The position numbers and the translations under genes are program-made. Positions 46,496-55,528 of a stretch of DNA of 64,000 nt are shown one piece after another (within the stretch, counting starts at the first letter, position 1; every line of letters begins with the position of its first letter). The DNA comes from Chromobacterium haemolyticum (GTDB lineage Bacteria; Pseudomonadota; Gammaproteobacteria; Burkholderiales; Chromobacteriaceae): the NCBI RefSeq assembly GCF_002081825.1, contig NZ_MUKU01000006.1, positions 124,001-188,000 on the forward strand, in the 5' to 3' direction. The notes below the pieces were generated by a model. The model was not told the origin of the DNA. It did not search any database and saw only the letters and a list, made by a program, of their open reading frames with translations.

Positions 46496-47416
46496 ATGAC
46501 CCTGATTTCCTTGATTATCGCTCTGGCACTGGAGCAGTTGCGGCCGCTAGGCAATCGCAATCGCGTCTGGCTGCTGTTCACTCGCTACGCCAATCATTTG
46601 GAACGCAATCTGAATGCCGGCTCCAACCGCCATGGCGTGTTGGCGTGGTCCTTGGCGATCGTGCCGGCAGTCTTGCTCAGCTTGCTGATCTATTACGCGC
46701 TGCACGCCTTGAGCCCGATTCTGGCGATGTTGTGGAATGTCCTGATCTTGTATCTGACCATGGGTTTCCGCCATTTCTCCAGTGCGTTCTCCGAAATCTC
46801 CCAGGCCTTGGCCGAAGGGCGAGATCTGGACGCGCGCACCGCGCTGGCGAATTGGACTGGACAGGGCACCGCTGAATTGTCTGTCGAGGAAATTTCACGG
46901 CTGGCGATTGAGCAGGGGGTGGTGGACAGCTATCGCCATGTGTTCGGCACCATGTTCTGGTTCGTGCTGTTGCCGGGCCCGGCCGGCGCGCTGTTGTACC
47001 GACTCTGTTCTATGCTGAATCAGAAGTGGGGCAACCGCGACGCGGACGAAGACCCATTCGGTCGTTTCTCGGCTAGCGCCGCTGCCTGGCTGGACTGGAT
47101 CCCGGTGCGTTTGACCGCCGCCAGTTTCGCCATCATGGGCGATTTCGAGGATGCGGTGTATTGCTGGCGCTCCCAGGCCAAAACATGGGGGAACTACGCC
47201 AATGGCATTCTTCTGGCTTCGGCCGCGGGTGCGATCGGCGTGAAATTGGGCGATCCGCTCAGACAGGATTACTCCATACGTTTCCGGCCCGAACTGGGCT
47301 TGGGCGACGAAGCCGACCCCAACTACCTGAAAAGCGCGGTTGGTCTGGTCTGGCGTTCCGCCTTGCTATGGTTGGCCGTAATCCTGCTGCTCAGCGTCGC
47401 AAGCCACATGGGCTGA
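46496..47416 (+). CDS. CobD/CbiB family membrane protein
   Basis: A 306-residue inner-membrane protein with the CbiB fold: an early conserved segment (ALALEQLRPLGNRNRVWLLF), hydrophobic helices at about residues 55-90 and 145-170, and a late helix before the end. True CobD/CbiB makes adenosylcobinamide phosphate in cobalamin synthesis, but this betaproteobacterial branch resembles AmpE-like proteins and no cobalamin genes are near, so the substrate is uncertain. The ATG at 46496 has only a weak ribosome site. It stands alone between flgN and the helicase gene. Confidence 0.75.
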   Translation: MTLISLIIALALEQLRPLGNRNRVWLLFTRYANHLERNLNAGSNRHGVLAWSLAIVPAVLLSLLIYYALHALSPILAMLWNVLILYLTMGFRHFSSAFSEISQALAEGRDLDARTALANWTGQGTAELSVEEISRLAIEQGVVDSYRHVFGTMFWFVLLPGPAGALLYRLCSMLNQKWGNRDADEDPFGRFSASAAAWLDWIPVRLTAASFAIMGDFEDAVYCWRSQAKTWGNYANGILLASAAGAIGVKLGDPLRQDYSIRFRPELGLGDEADPNYLKSAVGLVWRSALLWLAVILLLSVASHMG

Positions 47417-47530
47417 CGACCCAACGCCGCCATTAGGGCGGCGTTGTCTTGTCCGTTTGTGTCATTTGAATACGGGGCGTGTTGGCGCGTGCGCGCAACA
47501 GGCCCCGCGAGTTTTGCAGGAGTGTTGTCC

Positions 47531-48862
47531 ATGCTGTTTTCCGAACTCGGGCTATCGCCCGAGATTCTGCGCGCCATTGAAGAACAGGGCTATTCCCAGC
47601 CCACCCCGATTCAGGAAAAGGCGATTCCTCTGGTCTTGTCCAGCCGCGATTTGCTGGCCGCCGCCCAAACCGGCACCGGCAAGACCGCAGCCTTCATGCT
47701 GCCCATTCTGGAGCGCCTGAAGAAATACGCCAATACCAGCGTGTCCCCGGCGATGCATCCGCTGCGCGCTCTGGTGTTGTCTCCTACCCGCGAATTGGCG
47801 GATCAGATCGGCGTCAACGTCAAGAGCTACACCAAATATCTACCTCTGCGCGCCACCACGGTGTTCGGCGGTGTCAATATGGACCCGCAAACTCAGGAAC
47901 TGCGCCGCGGTGTGGAAATCCTGATTGCCACGCCGGGCCGCCTGCTAGACCACATCCAGCAAAAATCCGTTCAATTGAACAAGGTGGAAGTGCTGGTGCT
48001 GGACGAAGGCGACCGCATGCTGGATATGGGTTTCATTCAGGATATCCGCAAGATCATGGGCATGCTGCCCAAAGAGCGTCAGACCCTGTTGTTCTCCGCC
48101 ACTTTTGCGCCGGAGATCAAACGGCTGGCCGCTGATTTCATGAAGTCGCCGCAAACGGTGGAGGTGGCGCGTCAGAACGCCACCAACGATCAGGTCGAGC
48201 AGATTGTCTACTCGGTGGATGCGTTCAAGAAACGCCATCTGTTGACGCATCTGATCAAGTCTCGCGACATGAGCCAGGTCATCGTGTTCTGCAAGACCAA
48301 GCTCAGCGCCGATCGTCTGGCGCGTGAACTGCAGCGCGACGGCCTGCAAGCCGAAGCCATTCACGGCGACAAGGCTCAAGGCGCGCGTCTGGAAACGCTG
48401 GCGGCGTTCAAGGAAGGCAAACTGCGCATATTGGTGGCCACCGATGTCGCCGCCCGCGGTCTGGATGTGACGGAGTTGCCCTATGTGGTCAACTTCGAAC
48501 TGTCGAACGCCCCGGAAGACTATGTGCACCGGATTGGCCGTACAGGCCGCGCCGGCGCCAAGGGCGTGGCGATTTCGCTGATGTCCCCGGAAGAAACCCG
48601 TCAGCACGAGTCTATCGAGAAGCTGACCAAGCAGACGCTGACGCCGCAGATCGTCGACGGTTTCCGTCCTTCCTGGTTGACGCGCCCTAATGAGCGGGAG
48701 CGTGAGCGCCCGCCGGCTCCGTCCAAGCCGGAAGCTTCGGTTCTGGCTGGTTCGACCGAGGGCGTGAAGCAGCCTTTGAGCGGCCGTCGCAGCCGCAAGG
48801 CGAAGCGGGAAGTGCCCGCCTTGCTGCTGCCTCCGCGCTATAAGGTGGAAATCATTCGCTGA
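47531..48862 (+). CDS. rhlE: DEAD-box RNA helicase, RhlE type, with DEGD in motif II
   Basis: A 443-residue ATP-dependent RNA helicase. Motifs in order: Q motif (GYSQPTPIQEKAIP), I (AAQTGTGKTA), Ia (PTRELADQ), Ib (TPGRLLDH), II (VLDEGDRMLDMGF), III (FSATF), IV-VI (VIVFCKTK, ATDVAARGLDV, HRIGRTGRAG). The C-terminal tail is basic, as in RhlE proteins that act in ribosome assembly and cold growth. Motif II reads DEGD instead of DEAD; the codons are GAC GAA GGC GAC. AGGAGTG precedes the ATG at 47531. Confidence 0.92.
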   Translation: MLFSELGLSPEILRAIEEQGYSQPTPIQEKAIPLVLSSRDLLAAAQTGTGKTAAFMLPILERLKKYANTSVSPAMHPLRALVLSPTRELADQIGVNVKSYTKYLPLRATTVFGGVNMDPQTQELRRGVEILIATPGRLLDHIQQKSVQLNKVEVLVLDEGDRMLDMGFIQDIRKIMGMLPKERQTLLFSATFAPEIKRLAADFMKSPQTVEVARQNATNDQVEQIVYSVDAFKKRHLLTHLIKSRDMSQVIVFCKTKLSADRLARELQRDGLQAEAIHGDKAQGARLETLAAFKEGKLRILVATDVAARGLDVTELPYVVNFELSNAPEDYVHRIGRTGRAGAKGVAISLMSPEETRQHESIEKLTKQTLTPQIVDGFRPSWLTRPNERERERPPAPSKPEASVLAGSTEGVKQPLSGRRSRKAKREVPALLLPPRYKVEIIR

Positions 48863-48880
48863 TTTGGCGAACACACAAGA

Positions 48881-48907
48881 AACGGTCCCGGATGGGGCCG
48901 TTTTTTT
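48881..48907 (+). terminator. Terminator after the helicase gene
   Basis: AACGGTCCC, loop GGAT, GGGGCCGTT, then a run of seven T. It lies 18 bases after the stop. Confidence 0.93.
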
Positions 48908-48982
48908 ATGGGCGTCGTTGGCACTTCCCATCGGCCACGGGGTCGGATATCAGAGCGAACGGTTCCGGGATGGGAGAGGGCG

Positions 48983-49273
48983 ATGAGGATGAAGTGGCGG
49001 TATATCGGGGTGGGCGGAGTGATGTTGGGCGTAGGCGCGGCGGCGGGTGCGACGACGACGGTTTCATTGGCTTCGCGGAACGCCGAGGCCAAGCCCGCGG
49101 CGGCATCCGTGATGCTGGCGGAGGCGCAGCGGCTGGAGCGCCTGCGCGCGCTGGTGAAACGGCATGCGATCCAATGTAATTGCTCGCTTTGCCTGGGGCG
49201 GGATGTGGGCGGAGCGAGTGGCGGAAGAGAACAGGAGTCGAACCTGCCCGGGACCGCTGGCGGCCCCATCTGA
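48983..49273 (+). CDS. Doubtful small protein overlapping the tRNA-Sec gene
   Basis: The frame encodes 96 residues with a hydrophobic N-terminal segment (RYIGVGGVMLGVGAAAGATT) and a CNCSLC cluster. A GGGAGAGGGCG stretch precedes the ATG. The last 18 codons run into the antisense strand of tRNA-Sec and translate that gene, so at least the C-terminus is not a conserved protein. A short membrane-anchored protein may still be made. No family was recognised. Confidence 0.35.
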   Translation: MRMKWRYIGVGGVMLGVGAAAGATTTVSLASRNAEAKPAAASVMLAEAQRLERLRALVKRHAIQCNCSLCLGRDVGGASGGREQESNLPGTAGGPI

Positions 49274-49313
49274 TTTTGAAGACCAGCCGCCCCACCGGGG
49301 ACGCGTCTCTTCC
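49219..49313 (-). tRNA. selC: tRNA-Sec (TCA anticodon)
   Basis: A 95-base selenocysteine tRNA on the minus strand. It has the 8-bp acceptor stem GGAAGAGA/TCTCTTCC with a G discriminator and encoded CCA, a long extra arm (GGGGCCGCCAGCGGTCCC region), and the anticodon stem CTGGT/ATCAG around CTTCAAA. The UCA anticodon lies at 49277-49279. SelB and SelA genes lie 3 to 8 kb away on the same strand, so the cell can read UGA as selenocysteine. Confidence 0.97.
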
Positions 49314-49481
49314 TGCGTATGAGCGGGCATTATATCGCGGAATCGAGATAAGCCAATTTTATGCCTGATAAATAAAATGAATTTCTAGACTGAGCATCAT
49401 GCCATTAGAATGGATTGCCCGCTGCAATGCGCCGCAAGAGCGTGCGGGCCATTCCGTCTACTGAGAATAAAGGAAATCAGC
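49314..49481. other. AT-rich upstream region of tRNA-Sec and of a tiny reading frame
   Basis: This stretch probably holds the tRNA-Sec promoter on the minus strand and a promoter for the small frame on the plus strand. A 21-codon frame, MPLEWIARCNAPQERAGHSV with one further residue, runs 49399-49464, but has no clear ribosome site. Confidence 0.3.
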
Positions 49482-49556
49482 ATGAAGCACGTTCTGTCTT
49501 TGTTTACCCAACTTTGCCATGTCGCGGGACGTCCGGGGCTGCGCCGCGGCAAGTAA
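49482..49556 (+). CDS. Candidate micro-protein, 24 residues
   Basis: A short frame MKHVLSLFTQLCHVAGRPGL followed by RRGK and TAA. A good ribosome site (AAAGGAAATCAGC before the ATG) and a strong downstream hairpin at 49587 make a complete miniature transcription unit. The peptide has a hydrophobic start, one cysteine and a basic end. It could be a real small protein, a leader peptide for the structure behind it, or chance. There is no family to name. Confidence 0.4.
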   Translation: MKHVLSLFTQLCHVAGRPGLRRGK

Positions 49557-49586
49557 GCACATCGCCGGCGACGCCGGCGGAGCGAG

Positions 49587-49616
49587 GCGAAAGCGGCCCT
49601 TTGGGGCCGCTTTCGC
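49587..49616. terminator. GC-rich hairpin after the micro-protein frame
   Basis: GCGAAAGCGGCCC pairs with GGGCCGCTTTCGC around loop TTTG: thirteen pairs. There is no T-run directly after it, so termination is not certain. The stretch 49617-49858 that follows is partly AT-rich (near 49720-49790) and probably holds the promoter of the next gene. Confidence 0.6.
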
Positions 49617-49858
49617 ATTGAGCGCGGCAAGCGCTCTCCAGCGGCTAGCGGCGCTACTGTCCCATGGTACTGGTCGGGATAGGGGCGGATGGTTTTTTGT
49701 CGGGCAGCTTGATATATTGGCCATAAATATTTTAATAGCATTTTTGTTCTAATTAGATTTAATTGTTTGGCTTGTAAAATCAAAGTCCAAATGTCATGAG
49801 TCCGGCGCGTGAAGCCGCCGGCCGATGGGCAAGGGATGAGCAGGGTTGGGAGCTTGGC

Positions 49859-50359
49859 ATGGGGAAGAGCTGGAAGGCGGTCTTGGGGGGAATGGCGCTG
49901 GCGTGTTGGGTGGCCGCGCTTCATGCCGCGCAGGGGCCTGTGGTGTTGACGGTGTCGGGCAAGATCAGCCAGTTCACCAATAAAGAAAAGAATGTGTATG
50001 AGTTCCGCGAGCAGGACTTGCAGAGCTTGCGTCAGCATTCGGTGGTGACCCGGACCACCTGGACGCCGCAATCGGTGTTCAGCGGGCCGCTGATGCGGGA
50101 TATTCTGGCCAAGGTGGGCGCCAGCGGCCAGAAGGTCAAGCTACGGGCCCTGAACGATTATGTGTACTGGATAGACCGCCGCGAGTTCTACGACTTCGAC
50201 GTGGTGTTGGCGCGCTCGGTCAACAACAAGCCTTTGGACATCACCAACCGCGGTCCCTTATGGCTGATGTATCCGCTGGATCAAATGCCGGAAGACAAGA
50301 AAGGGCCGGTGATGGACGCCAAGCTGGTATGGCAGATCAACCGCTTGGTGGTGTTCTGA
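49859..50359 (+). CDS. Periplasmic oxidoreductase-fold (sulfite-oxidase-like) protein lacking the cofactor cysteine
   Basis: A 166-residue exported protein: the signal peptide ends near LHAAQG, and the mature part resembles a small molybdopterin-oxidoreductase (SUOX/YedY) fold, with VVLTVSGKI at the start, FSGPLMRDILAKVGASG near residue 78, YVYWIDRREFYDFDVVLA and RGPLWLMYPLDQMP near residue 135. True YedY-type enzymes bind molybdenum through a cysteine, yet no cysteine remains after signal cleavage. Its TGA overlaps the start of a sensor kinase (TGATG), so it probably serves as a periplasmic sensing or ligand-binding partner. The fold is assigned from memory of the family. Confidence 0.65.
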   Translation: MGKSWKAVLGGMALACWVAALHAAQGPVVLTVSGKISQFTNKEKNVYEFREQDLQSLRQHSVVTRTTWTPQSVFSGPLMRDILAKVGASGQKVKLRALNDYVYWIDRREFYDFDVVLARSVNNKPLDITNRGPLWLMYPLDQMPEDKKGPVMDAKLVWQINRLVVF

Positions 50360-52149
50360 TGCCGGCCGGCCAGGAGAGTTCGGGACGAGCGATGAACAAA
50401 TCGATGCTGTCCGGCTGGAAGGGCATCCCGGCGCTGGCCTTGCTCGGCTTTTTGCTGCTGGCCATCGGTGTTTACATGGCGATCGAGCGTTATGTGCCGG
50501 CGCGCAGCTTTGAGGGGCGCAGCGAGGATTTGTACTGGTCGGTGGCGCAGATGCAGCTTGAGCTGGAGAAAGCGCGCGCTGACTTATTGCGTTTGAAGGC
50601 GGGGGAGGTCCCCGAGTCGCAGGTGCAATTCCGCTTGGCGGTAGCCAACAGCCGTTTTCTCGACTTCGTCACGCCGTCCAAGATGCAGGAGATGCTGAGC
50701 CGCGTGGATGGCTTCAAGGGCACCGCCAGCCTGCTGCAGGATTTCTTCGAGGACGAGAACATTCTGCATCCCAGCCTACGGACCGCGCAGCAGAATATAG
50801 ACCGCATCGACAGCATCAGGCCGTCGCTGGCGGAGTTCGCGGTTCAGGCGCGCGTGGCCGAGGTATCGTCCCGCGACGCGCGCAATAAGGATTTGCGGCA
50901 CAACCAGCAATTGGTCGCTTCGCTATGGTTCGCGCTGGGCGGCATTTGCATGGTGATTTTCGTGCTCTTGTACCGCTATCAGGGCGCGCGTCGCGACGCC
51001 GCCGCGCGTCAGCAACTGTTGGAACAAGAGCGTGAGGCGCACAAGGCCACGGTGAACGCGGAACTGGACCGCACCACCTTCCTCGCCACGCTGAGCCACG
51101 AGATCCGTTCGCCGTTGCAGACCATGCAAGTGTGCGTGGAGCTGATCGAGCCCGACATCGATCCGGCCGGAAAGGCGGCCAAGGCGGTGGGGCGTTTGAA
51201 AACCTGCATGGCGCACCTGATGACCCAGGTGCGGGATATCATGGACATCTCCGCGATCAAAAACATGCAGTTCCGCCTGCATATCAGTGATGTGGACGTG
51301 GCGGCCGCGCTGCACGAGGTGATCGATGTGCATCGCGCTCAGCTGGACGGCAAGGGCCTGGGCCTGTATGTGCGGCTGGGCGAGTTGCCGCCGACGGTGA
51401 AACTGGACGGAGACCGTTTGCGGCAGATCGTCGGGAATCTGCTGACCAACGCCATTCGTTACACGGATCACGGGACGGTCACTGTTGAGGCCGGCGTGGA
51501 CGGCGCCGATGGCCGCAATATTTTGGATATCCGGGTGATAGACACCGGCATCGGCGTGCCCGAGGAGTTTCAATCGCGCATTTTCCAGCCGTTTTTCCAG
51601 GGGCACGCGCGTAGGGTGGGCAGCAGCGGGTTGGGCTTGGCGGTGGTCAAGGAACTGGTGTCGCTGCTGGGCGGCGAGCTGGAGCTGAAGAGCGTGGTGG
51701 GCGTTGGTTCCGAATTCATCGTCCGCTTGCCCATTGTGGTGCCGGATCAACTGCCGGGGCCGGAGCGTTCGGTGTTGGTGGTGGACGACGACAAGAATAT
51801 CCGCGAACCGTTTTCCGATTGTCTGCAGATGAACGGCTACGCAGTGTCCACTGCCAGCTCGGTGGCGGAAGCCTGTCAAAAGCTGCAGCAAGCGAGCTTC
51901 AACGTGGTGTTGTTGGATATGCAGCTGGGCAATGAGAGCGGTTATTCGGTGGCGGAGGCGTTGAAGCGCAGCGTGCGCCACCGCGGCGTGAAAATCATCG
52001 CGATGACGGCGTACCCGGAGGAGTACGCCGACCCACGCGCCGCCTGGTTCGCCGCGCGCCTGGAGAAACCGTTTGATATCAGCCGGCTGCGAGCGGTGCT
52101 GGGCCGAGCGCTGGAGTCGCCGCCAGGACCGCCTGGACACGCCGGCTAG
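50359..52149 (+). CDS. Hybrid sensor histidine kinase
   Basis: A 596-residue inner-membrane kinase. Membrane segments near residues 24-42 (IPALALLGFLLLAIGVYMAI) and 190-208 enclose a helical periplasmic domain. The HisKA domain has FLATLSHEIRSPLQTM with the phosphorylated histidine near residue 245; the HATPase core has NLLTNAIRYTDHG and DTGIGVPEEFQ, then SSGLGLAVVKELV. A receiver domain ends it (LVVDDDKNIREPF, phospho-aspartate in VVLLDMQLGNE). The start could be 50392, but 50359 overlaps the previous stop and suits coupled translation. No partner regulator gene is adjacent. It converges on selB with a four-base overlap. Confidence 0.92.
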   Translation: MPAGQESSGRAMNKSMLSGWKGIPALALLGFLLLAIGVYMAIERYVPARSFEGRSEDLYWSVAQMQLELEKARADLLRLKAGEVPESQVQFRLAVANSRFLDFVTPSKMQEMLSRVDGFKGTASLLQDFFEDENILHPSLRTAQQNIDRIDSIRPSLAEFAVQARVAEVSSRDARNKDLRHNQQLVASLWFALGGICMVIFVLLYRYQGARRDAAARQQLLEQEREAHKATVNAELDRTTFLATLSHEIRSPLQTMQVCVELIEPDIDPAGKAAKAVGRLKTCMAHLMTQVRDIMDISAIKNMQFRLHISDVDVAAALHEVIDVHRAQLDGKGLGLYVRLGELPPTVKLDGDRLRQIVGNLLTNAIRYTDHGTVTVEAGVDGADGRNILDIRVIDTGIGVPEEFQSRIFQPFFQGHARRVGSSGLGLAVVKELVSLLGGELELKSVVGVGSEFIVRLPIVVPDQLPGPERSVLVVDDDKNIREPFSDCLQMNGYAVSTASSVAEACQKLQQASFNVVLLDMQLGNESGYSVAEALKRSVRHRGVKIIAMTAYPEEYADPRAAWFAARLEKPFDISRLRAVLGRALESPPGPPGHAG

Positions 52150-54029
52150 TCGAACAGCCGCGCTTCTCGAAGAAGGTGCTTGTCGCCCAGGCGACGGGTA
52201 AAGCCGCAGCGGTCGAAATATTCCAGGATCTGAATCGCCAGTTTGCGACCGCAGCCCAGCTGGTCGCGGAAGTTGGCGGCGTCGGCATAGCCGGCATCTT
52301 GGTTCAGATTCCGCACGATGGCCGCCATGTCGCGTATGGTCGCGCTGGAGAAATAGCGGTCTCGCACCACGGCATGGACATGTCCCAAGCGCGCGGCTTT
52401 GTGCAACAAGGCGCGCGCCTGTTCTTCTTCCAGGCCGGCCGCCGCCGCCAAATCCCGCACCCAATGTGCCTGACCCTCTTCGGCGAAAGCCGGTTCCAAA
52501 CGCCGCCACAGCGCGTCCTCTTCCGTATTGAAAGCCAGCACGTGCTCGGGCAGGTGCAGCCAGCCGCGGGTGTTGGCCAGCCTTCCCTCCGCCAGCAGCT
52601 GATCGATCATCAAGTTGACCGCCGCCTCGCTCTCTTGCGGCAGCGCCAGCCGGCGCGCGCGGCCGCGGCTGGCGCCCAGTTGATCCGGCTGCTGAAGATG
52701 CAGCGCCGCCAGCCGTTTCAGCAGCTGTTCTTGCAAGTCCGCCCAGTGTTCCGGCGCATAAGCGTGTTGGCCGGCGACGAATAGCGGCGCGGCGCGCAGC
52801 AGTTCCGCCAGGCCGGTTTCGCTCAATTGCCGGTCCCAGGCCAGATCGGGCAGGGAAACCGCTTGCCGGCTGAGGCGGAGCCGCAGATTTTCGGCATCCT
52901 CCATTCCCGCCGCGGTCAGGGCGCACAGGTAGGCTAGCCGTTCGTCGTGGCGCTTGCCGCGGGTGGGCGGCTGCCGCTCCAATACCGTGGCGCAGGCCAG
53001 CGTATGCTGCGCGCCGGCGTCTCTCAGGATTAGCCGGTCGCCGTCGGCTAGATGCAGCGGACGGTCCAGGCTCAGTTCCGCCAACCCCTCGTTTCCGGAA
53101 TGGAGCTGCGGGCGTTCCAGCAGGGCTACCCGACCGGTGCAGTGGCTGGCGGCGTGATGGATGTGCACCGCCTGCCAGTGTCGCAGCGCGGCGTGAAGCG
53201 CCGGAGCCAGGCGCAAGCGCACGCTGACGCGGGAGGCCGGCGTCGGGGCCGCTTGAGCCAGCAGCCAGTCGCCGCGCTGAATCTGTTGTTTTTCGACGTC
53301 GCCTGTCAGGTTGAGCGCGATGCGCTGACCCGCCTGGCCTTGCCTCGCCGGCTGGTTTTGCACGTGCAGGCCGCGTACGCGAACGGGAACGTCCTTGCCG
53401 CTGAGCCATAAGGCGTCGCCTACGCTGACGCGGCCGCCCCAAGCCGTGCCGGTCACCACTAGGCCGGCGCCGCCTATGGTGAAGGCGCGGTCTATCGCCA
53501 GACGGAATCGCCGCTCCGTGCCGGTCGCGTCGCCGCGCAGTTGCAGCAGCTGCCGCCGCAAGGCGTCGACGCCGGCGCCGGTGCGCGCGGAAACCGGGAG
53601 CAGCGCCGCCGCTTGCAGGCCGTATTCGGCCAGCGTCCGTCGCGCTTCGCTCATGACGCGTTCCAGTGATTCAGGGCTGGCCAGGTCGCTTTTGCTGACG
53701 GCCACGGTCAGGCTGTCCAGCCGCAGCAATTGCAGAATGGCGAGGTGTTCGCGGGTTTGCGGCATCACGCCGTCGTCGGCGGCGATCACCAGCAGCGCGT
53801 GGCGCACGCCGCCAACGCCGGCCAGCATATTGCCGAGGAAGCGTTCATGGCCGGGCACGTCGATGAAGCCGATCGCGCCGCCGTCCGGCGTGGGCAGATA
53901 GGCATAGCCCAGGTCTATGGTCATGCCGCGCTTTTTTTCTTCCGGCAGGCGGTCGGCGTCGGTGCCGGTCAGGGCGTGCAGCAGGGCGGTTTTGCCGTGG
54001 TCTACGTGTCCGGCGGTGGCGATAATCAT
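52146..54029 (-). CDS. selB: Selenocysteine-specific elongation factor SelB
   Basis: SelB carries Sec-tRNA to UGA codons marked by a SECIS hairpin. The 627-residue protein has the GTPase loops [31 protein letters not shown] and VSKSDLA at the N-terminus, EF-Tu-like beta domains, and C-terminal winged-helix domains that bind the SECIS. The ATG at 54029 fits the family start ([14 protein letters not shown]); the extra 20 upstream codons are not typical. It is on the same strand as selA and tRNA-Sec. Confidence 0.95.
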   Translation of the reverse strand: MIIATAGHVDHGKTALLHALTGTDADRLPEEKKRGMTIDLGYAYLPTPDGGAIGFIDVPGHERFLGNMLAGVGGVRHALLVIAADDGVMPQTREHLAILQLLRLDSLTVAVSKSDLASPESLERVMSEARRTLAEYGLQAAALLPVSARTGAGVDALRRQLLQLRGDATGTERRFRLAIDRAFTIGGAGLVVTGTAWGGRVSVGDALWLSGKDVPVRVRGLHVQNQPARQGQAGQRIALNLTGDVEKQQIQRGDWLLAQAAPTPASRVSVRLRLAPALHAALRHWQAVHIHHAASHCTGRVALLERPQLHSGNEGLAELSLDRPLHLADGDRLILRDAGAQHTLACATVLERQPPTRGKRHDERLAYLCALTAAGMEDAENLRLRLSRQAVSLPDLAWDRQLSETGLAELLRAAPLFVAGQHAYAPEHWADLQEQLLKRLAALHLQQPDQLGASRGRARRLALPQESEAAVNLMIDQLLAEGRLANTRGWLHLPEHVLAFNTEEDALWRRLEPAFAEEGQAHWVRDLAAAAGLEEEQARALLHKAARLGHVHAVVRDRYFSSATIRDMAAIVRNLNQDAGYADAANFRDQLGCGRKLAIQILEYFDRCGFTRRLGDKHLLREARLFD

Positions 54030-54099
54030 GGCGGGCGAAGCTGAAGGGGTAAAAGGCCAAGTATCGCCAGAAACAGCGGGCTTGGCCATGGGGCCGCGC

Positions 54100-55029
54100 T
54101 CAGCTTGCGGGCGCGGCGCCCGGAAGGTAGTGCCCGACGGGATCGATATGGATCAGCACGTCCAGCACCGGGTGCAGCTCCAGCACTTGGTGGCGCGCGG
54201 CCTCCGAGATGGCGTGAGCCTGTTCCACGCTGATGGCGCCGTCTACTTCCAGATGCACATCCACTTGGATCAGATCGCCCATCTTGCGAGTGCGCAGGTC
54301 ATGTACGCCGTGGATGCCGGGGGTGGCCAGCAGGGTCTGGCGGATGGCGGCGACGGCGTCGTCGTCGGCGGCGCGGTCCATCAGGTCATGCATCGCGTCC
54401 CAGCCGAAGCGCCAGCCCATGCGGGCGACCAACAGGCCCACCAGCAGCGCGGCCACCGGATCCAGCAGTGGATAGCCCATCAGGTTGCCGATAATGCCCA
54501 ACGCCACCACGAGCGAGGAGGCCGCGTCGGAGCGCGCGTGCCAGGCATTGGCCACCAGCATGCTGGAGCGCACGCGTCTAGCCACCGCCAGCATGTAGCG
54601 GAACAGCGCCTCTTTGACCACCAGGGCCAGCAGCGCCACCCACAAGGCGACGACGTGGACGGTGGGGATGGAGGCGGGATCGTGGAATTTAGCGGCGGCG
54701 TTGTACAGCATGCCCAGGCCGACGCCCAGCAACAGCAAGCCCAATACCAGCGAGGCGGCGTTCTCGTAGCGGTGGTGGCCGTAGTGGTGGTCGTTGTCCG
54801 GCGCTTTGTGGCTGTGTTTGCCGGCCAGCAAGACGACGAAGTCGGCGATCAGGTCGGACAGCGAGTGCAGGCCGTCGGCGATCAAGGCGGAGGAATGCGC
54901 CAGGGCGCCCACCACGATCTGGGTGGTGGAGAGAATCAGGTTGACCGCGACGCTGACTAGCGTGCTGATGCGGCCGGCGCGGCGTTTCTCTACGCTGTCG
55001 CCGTCGATGGCGTGATGAGTGTGGGCCAT
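54100..55029 (-). CDS. Cation diffusion facilitator, FieF/ZitB-like
   Basis: A 309-residue inner-membrane metal exporter. Six membrane segments are visible. The metal site in the second helix appears as [18 protein letters not shown] (Asp/His/Asp), with the companion site [12 protein letters not shown] in helix five. A histidine-rich loop ([12 protein letters not shown]) lies near residue 80. The cytosolic C-terminal domain ([20 protein letters not shown]) is present. Family members expel zinc or iron in exchange for protons. It sits between selA and selB without clear link to selenium. Confidence 0.88.
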   Translation of the reverse strand: MAHTHHAIDGDSVEKRRAGRISTLVSVAVNLILSTTQIVVGALAHSSALIADGLHSLSDLIADFVVLLAGKHSHKAPDNDHHYGHHRYENAASLVLGLLLLGVGLGMLYNAAAKFHDPASIPTVHVVALWVALLALVVKEALFRYMLAVARRVRSSMLVANAWHARSDAASSLVVALGIIGNLMGYPLLDPVAALLVGLLVARMGWRFGWDAMHDLMDRAADDDAVAAIRQTLLATPGIHGVHDLRTRKMGDLIQVDVHLEVDGAISVEQAHAISEAARHQVLELHPVLDVLIHIDPVGHYLPGAAPAS

Positions 55030-55107
55030 GGCAGTGCAGTCCGGCAGTGGGTGGGATGCCGCTATTATCGCACATAAGCTATTAATTTTAAAAAATTGAT
55101 TGTTTTT

Positions 55108-55126
55108 ATTAATGAGAATGAGAACA
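55108..55126. promoter_or_regulatory. Possible Fur-like site upstream of the CDF gene
   Basis: The run of AATGAG/AATGAG/AACAAG hexamers at about 55111-55128 resembles the hexamer form of a Fur or Zur site and matches 11 of 19 positions of the Fur consensus. It lies in an AT-rich 166-base gap between the CDF gene and glpM. The match is weak. Confidence 0.25.
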
Positions 55127-55195
55127 AGAATGAACCTCAGCCGTTGGGAGGAGGGCTTGTGACACAATCGTGGTTTTCCGTGGGCGGGGAGGGGA

Positions 55196-55528
55196 ATGGC
55201 TTTATTGTTGAAAAGCGTCTTGGGCGCGCTGGCGGTCTTGTTGATCAGTGTGCTGGCCAGGTCCAGGAATTACTATATCGCCGGCCTGGTGCCGCTGTTT
55301 CCCACCTTCGCGCTGATCGCGCACTATATTGTGGGCAGCGAGCGCGGCGCGGTCGAGCTGAAAACCACCCTGTTGTTCGGCATGGCTTCGCTGCTGCCTT
55401 ATTTCATTTATCTGTTGGCCTTGTATTGGCTGATCGACCGTTGGCGCTTGGGGGCGGCCTTGCTGGGCGCGGCGGCTTGCTGGGCGGTGGCCGCCGGCGT
55501 CTTGGTGTGGCTATGGACGCGCCAATGA
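55196..55528 (+). CDS. glpM: GlpM family membrane protein
   Basis: A 110-residue inner-membrane protein with about four hydrophobic segments covering nearly the whole length ([20 protein letters not shown], then [20 protein letters not shown]). The pattern [12 protein letters not shown] is characteristic of GlpM, first described near glycerol-use genes in Pseudomonas and linked to alginate production there; the molecular role is unknown. No glycerol genes are near. It overlaps the 3' end of selA by 18 bases, tail to tail. Confidence 0.85.
   Translation: MALLLKSVLGALAVLLISVLARSRNYYIAGLVPLFPTFALIAHYIVGSERGAVELKTTLLFGMASLLPYFIYLLALYWLIDRWRLGAALLGAAACWAVAAGVLVWLWTRQ

Noticed and set aside
49219-52149. 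A selenoprotein gene near the sel genes
   Set aside because: No frame with an in-frame TGA followed by a convincing SECIS-like hairpin and family-typical continuation was found; the oxidoreductase-fold protein ends at its own TGA, which overlaps the kinase start.
50923-53442. An 839-codon minus-strand frame across the kinase and selB
   Set aside because: Shadow of both genes; the translation is Arg/Pro/Gly-rich and unlike any protein family.
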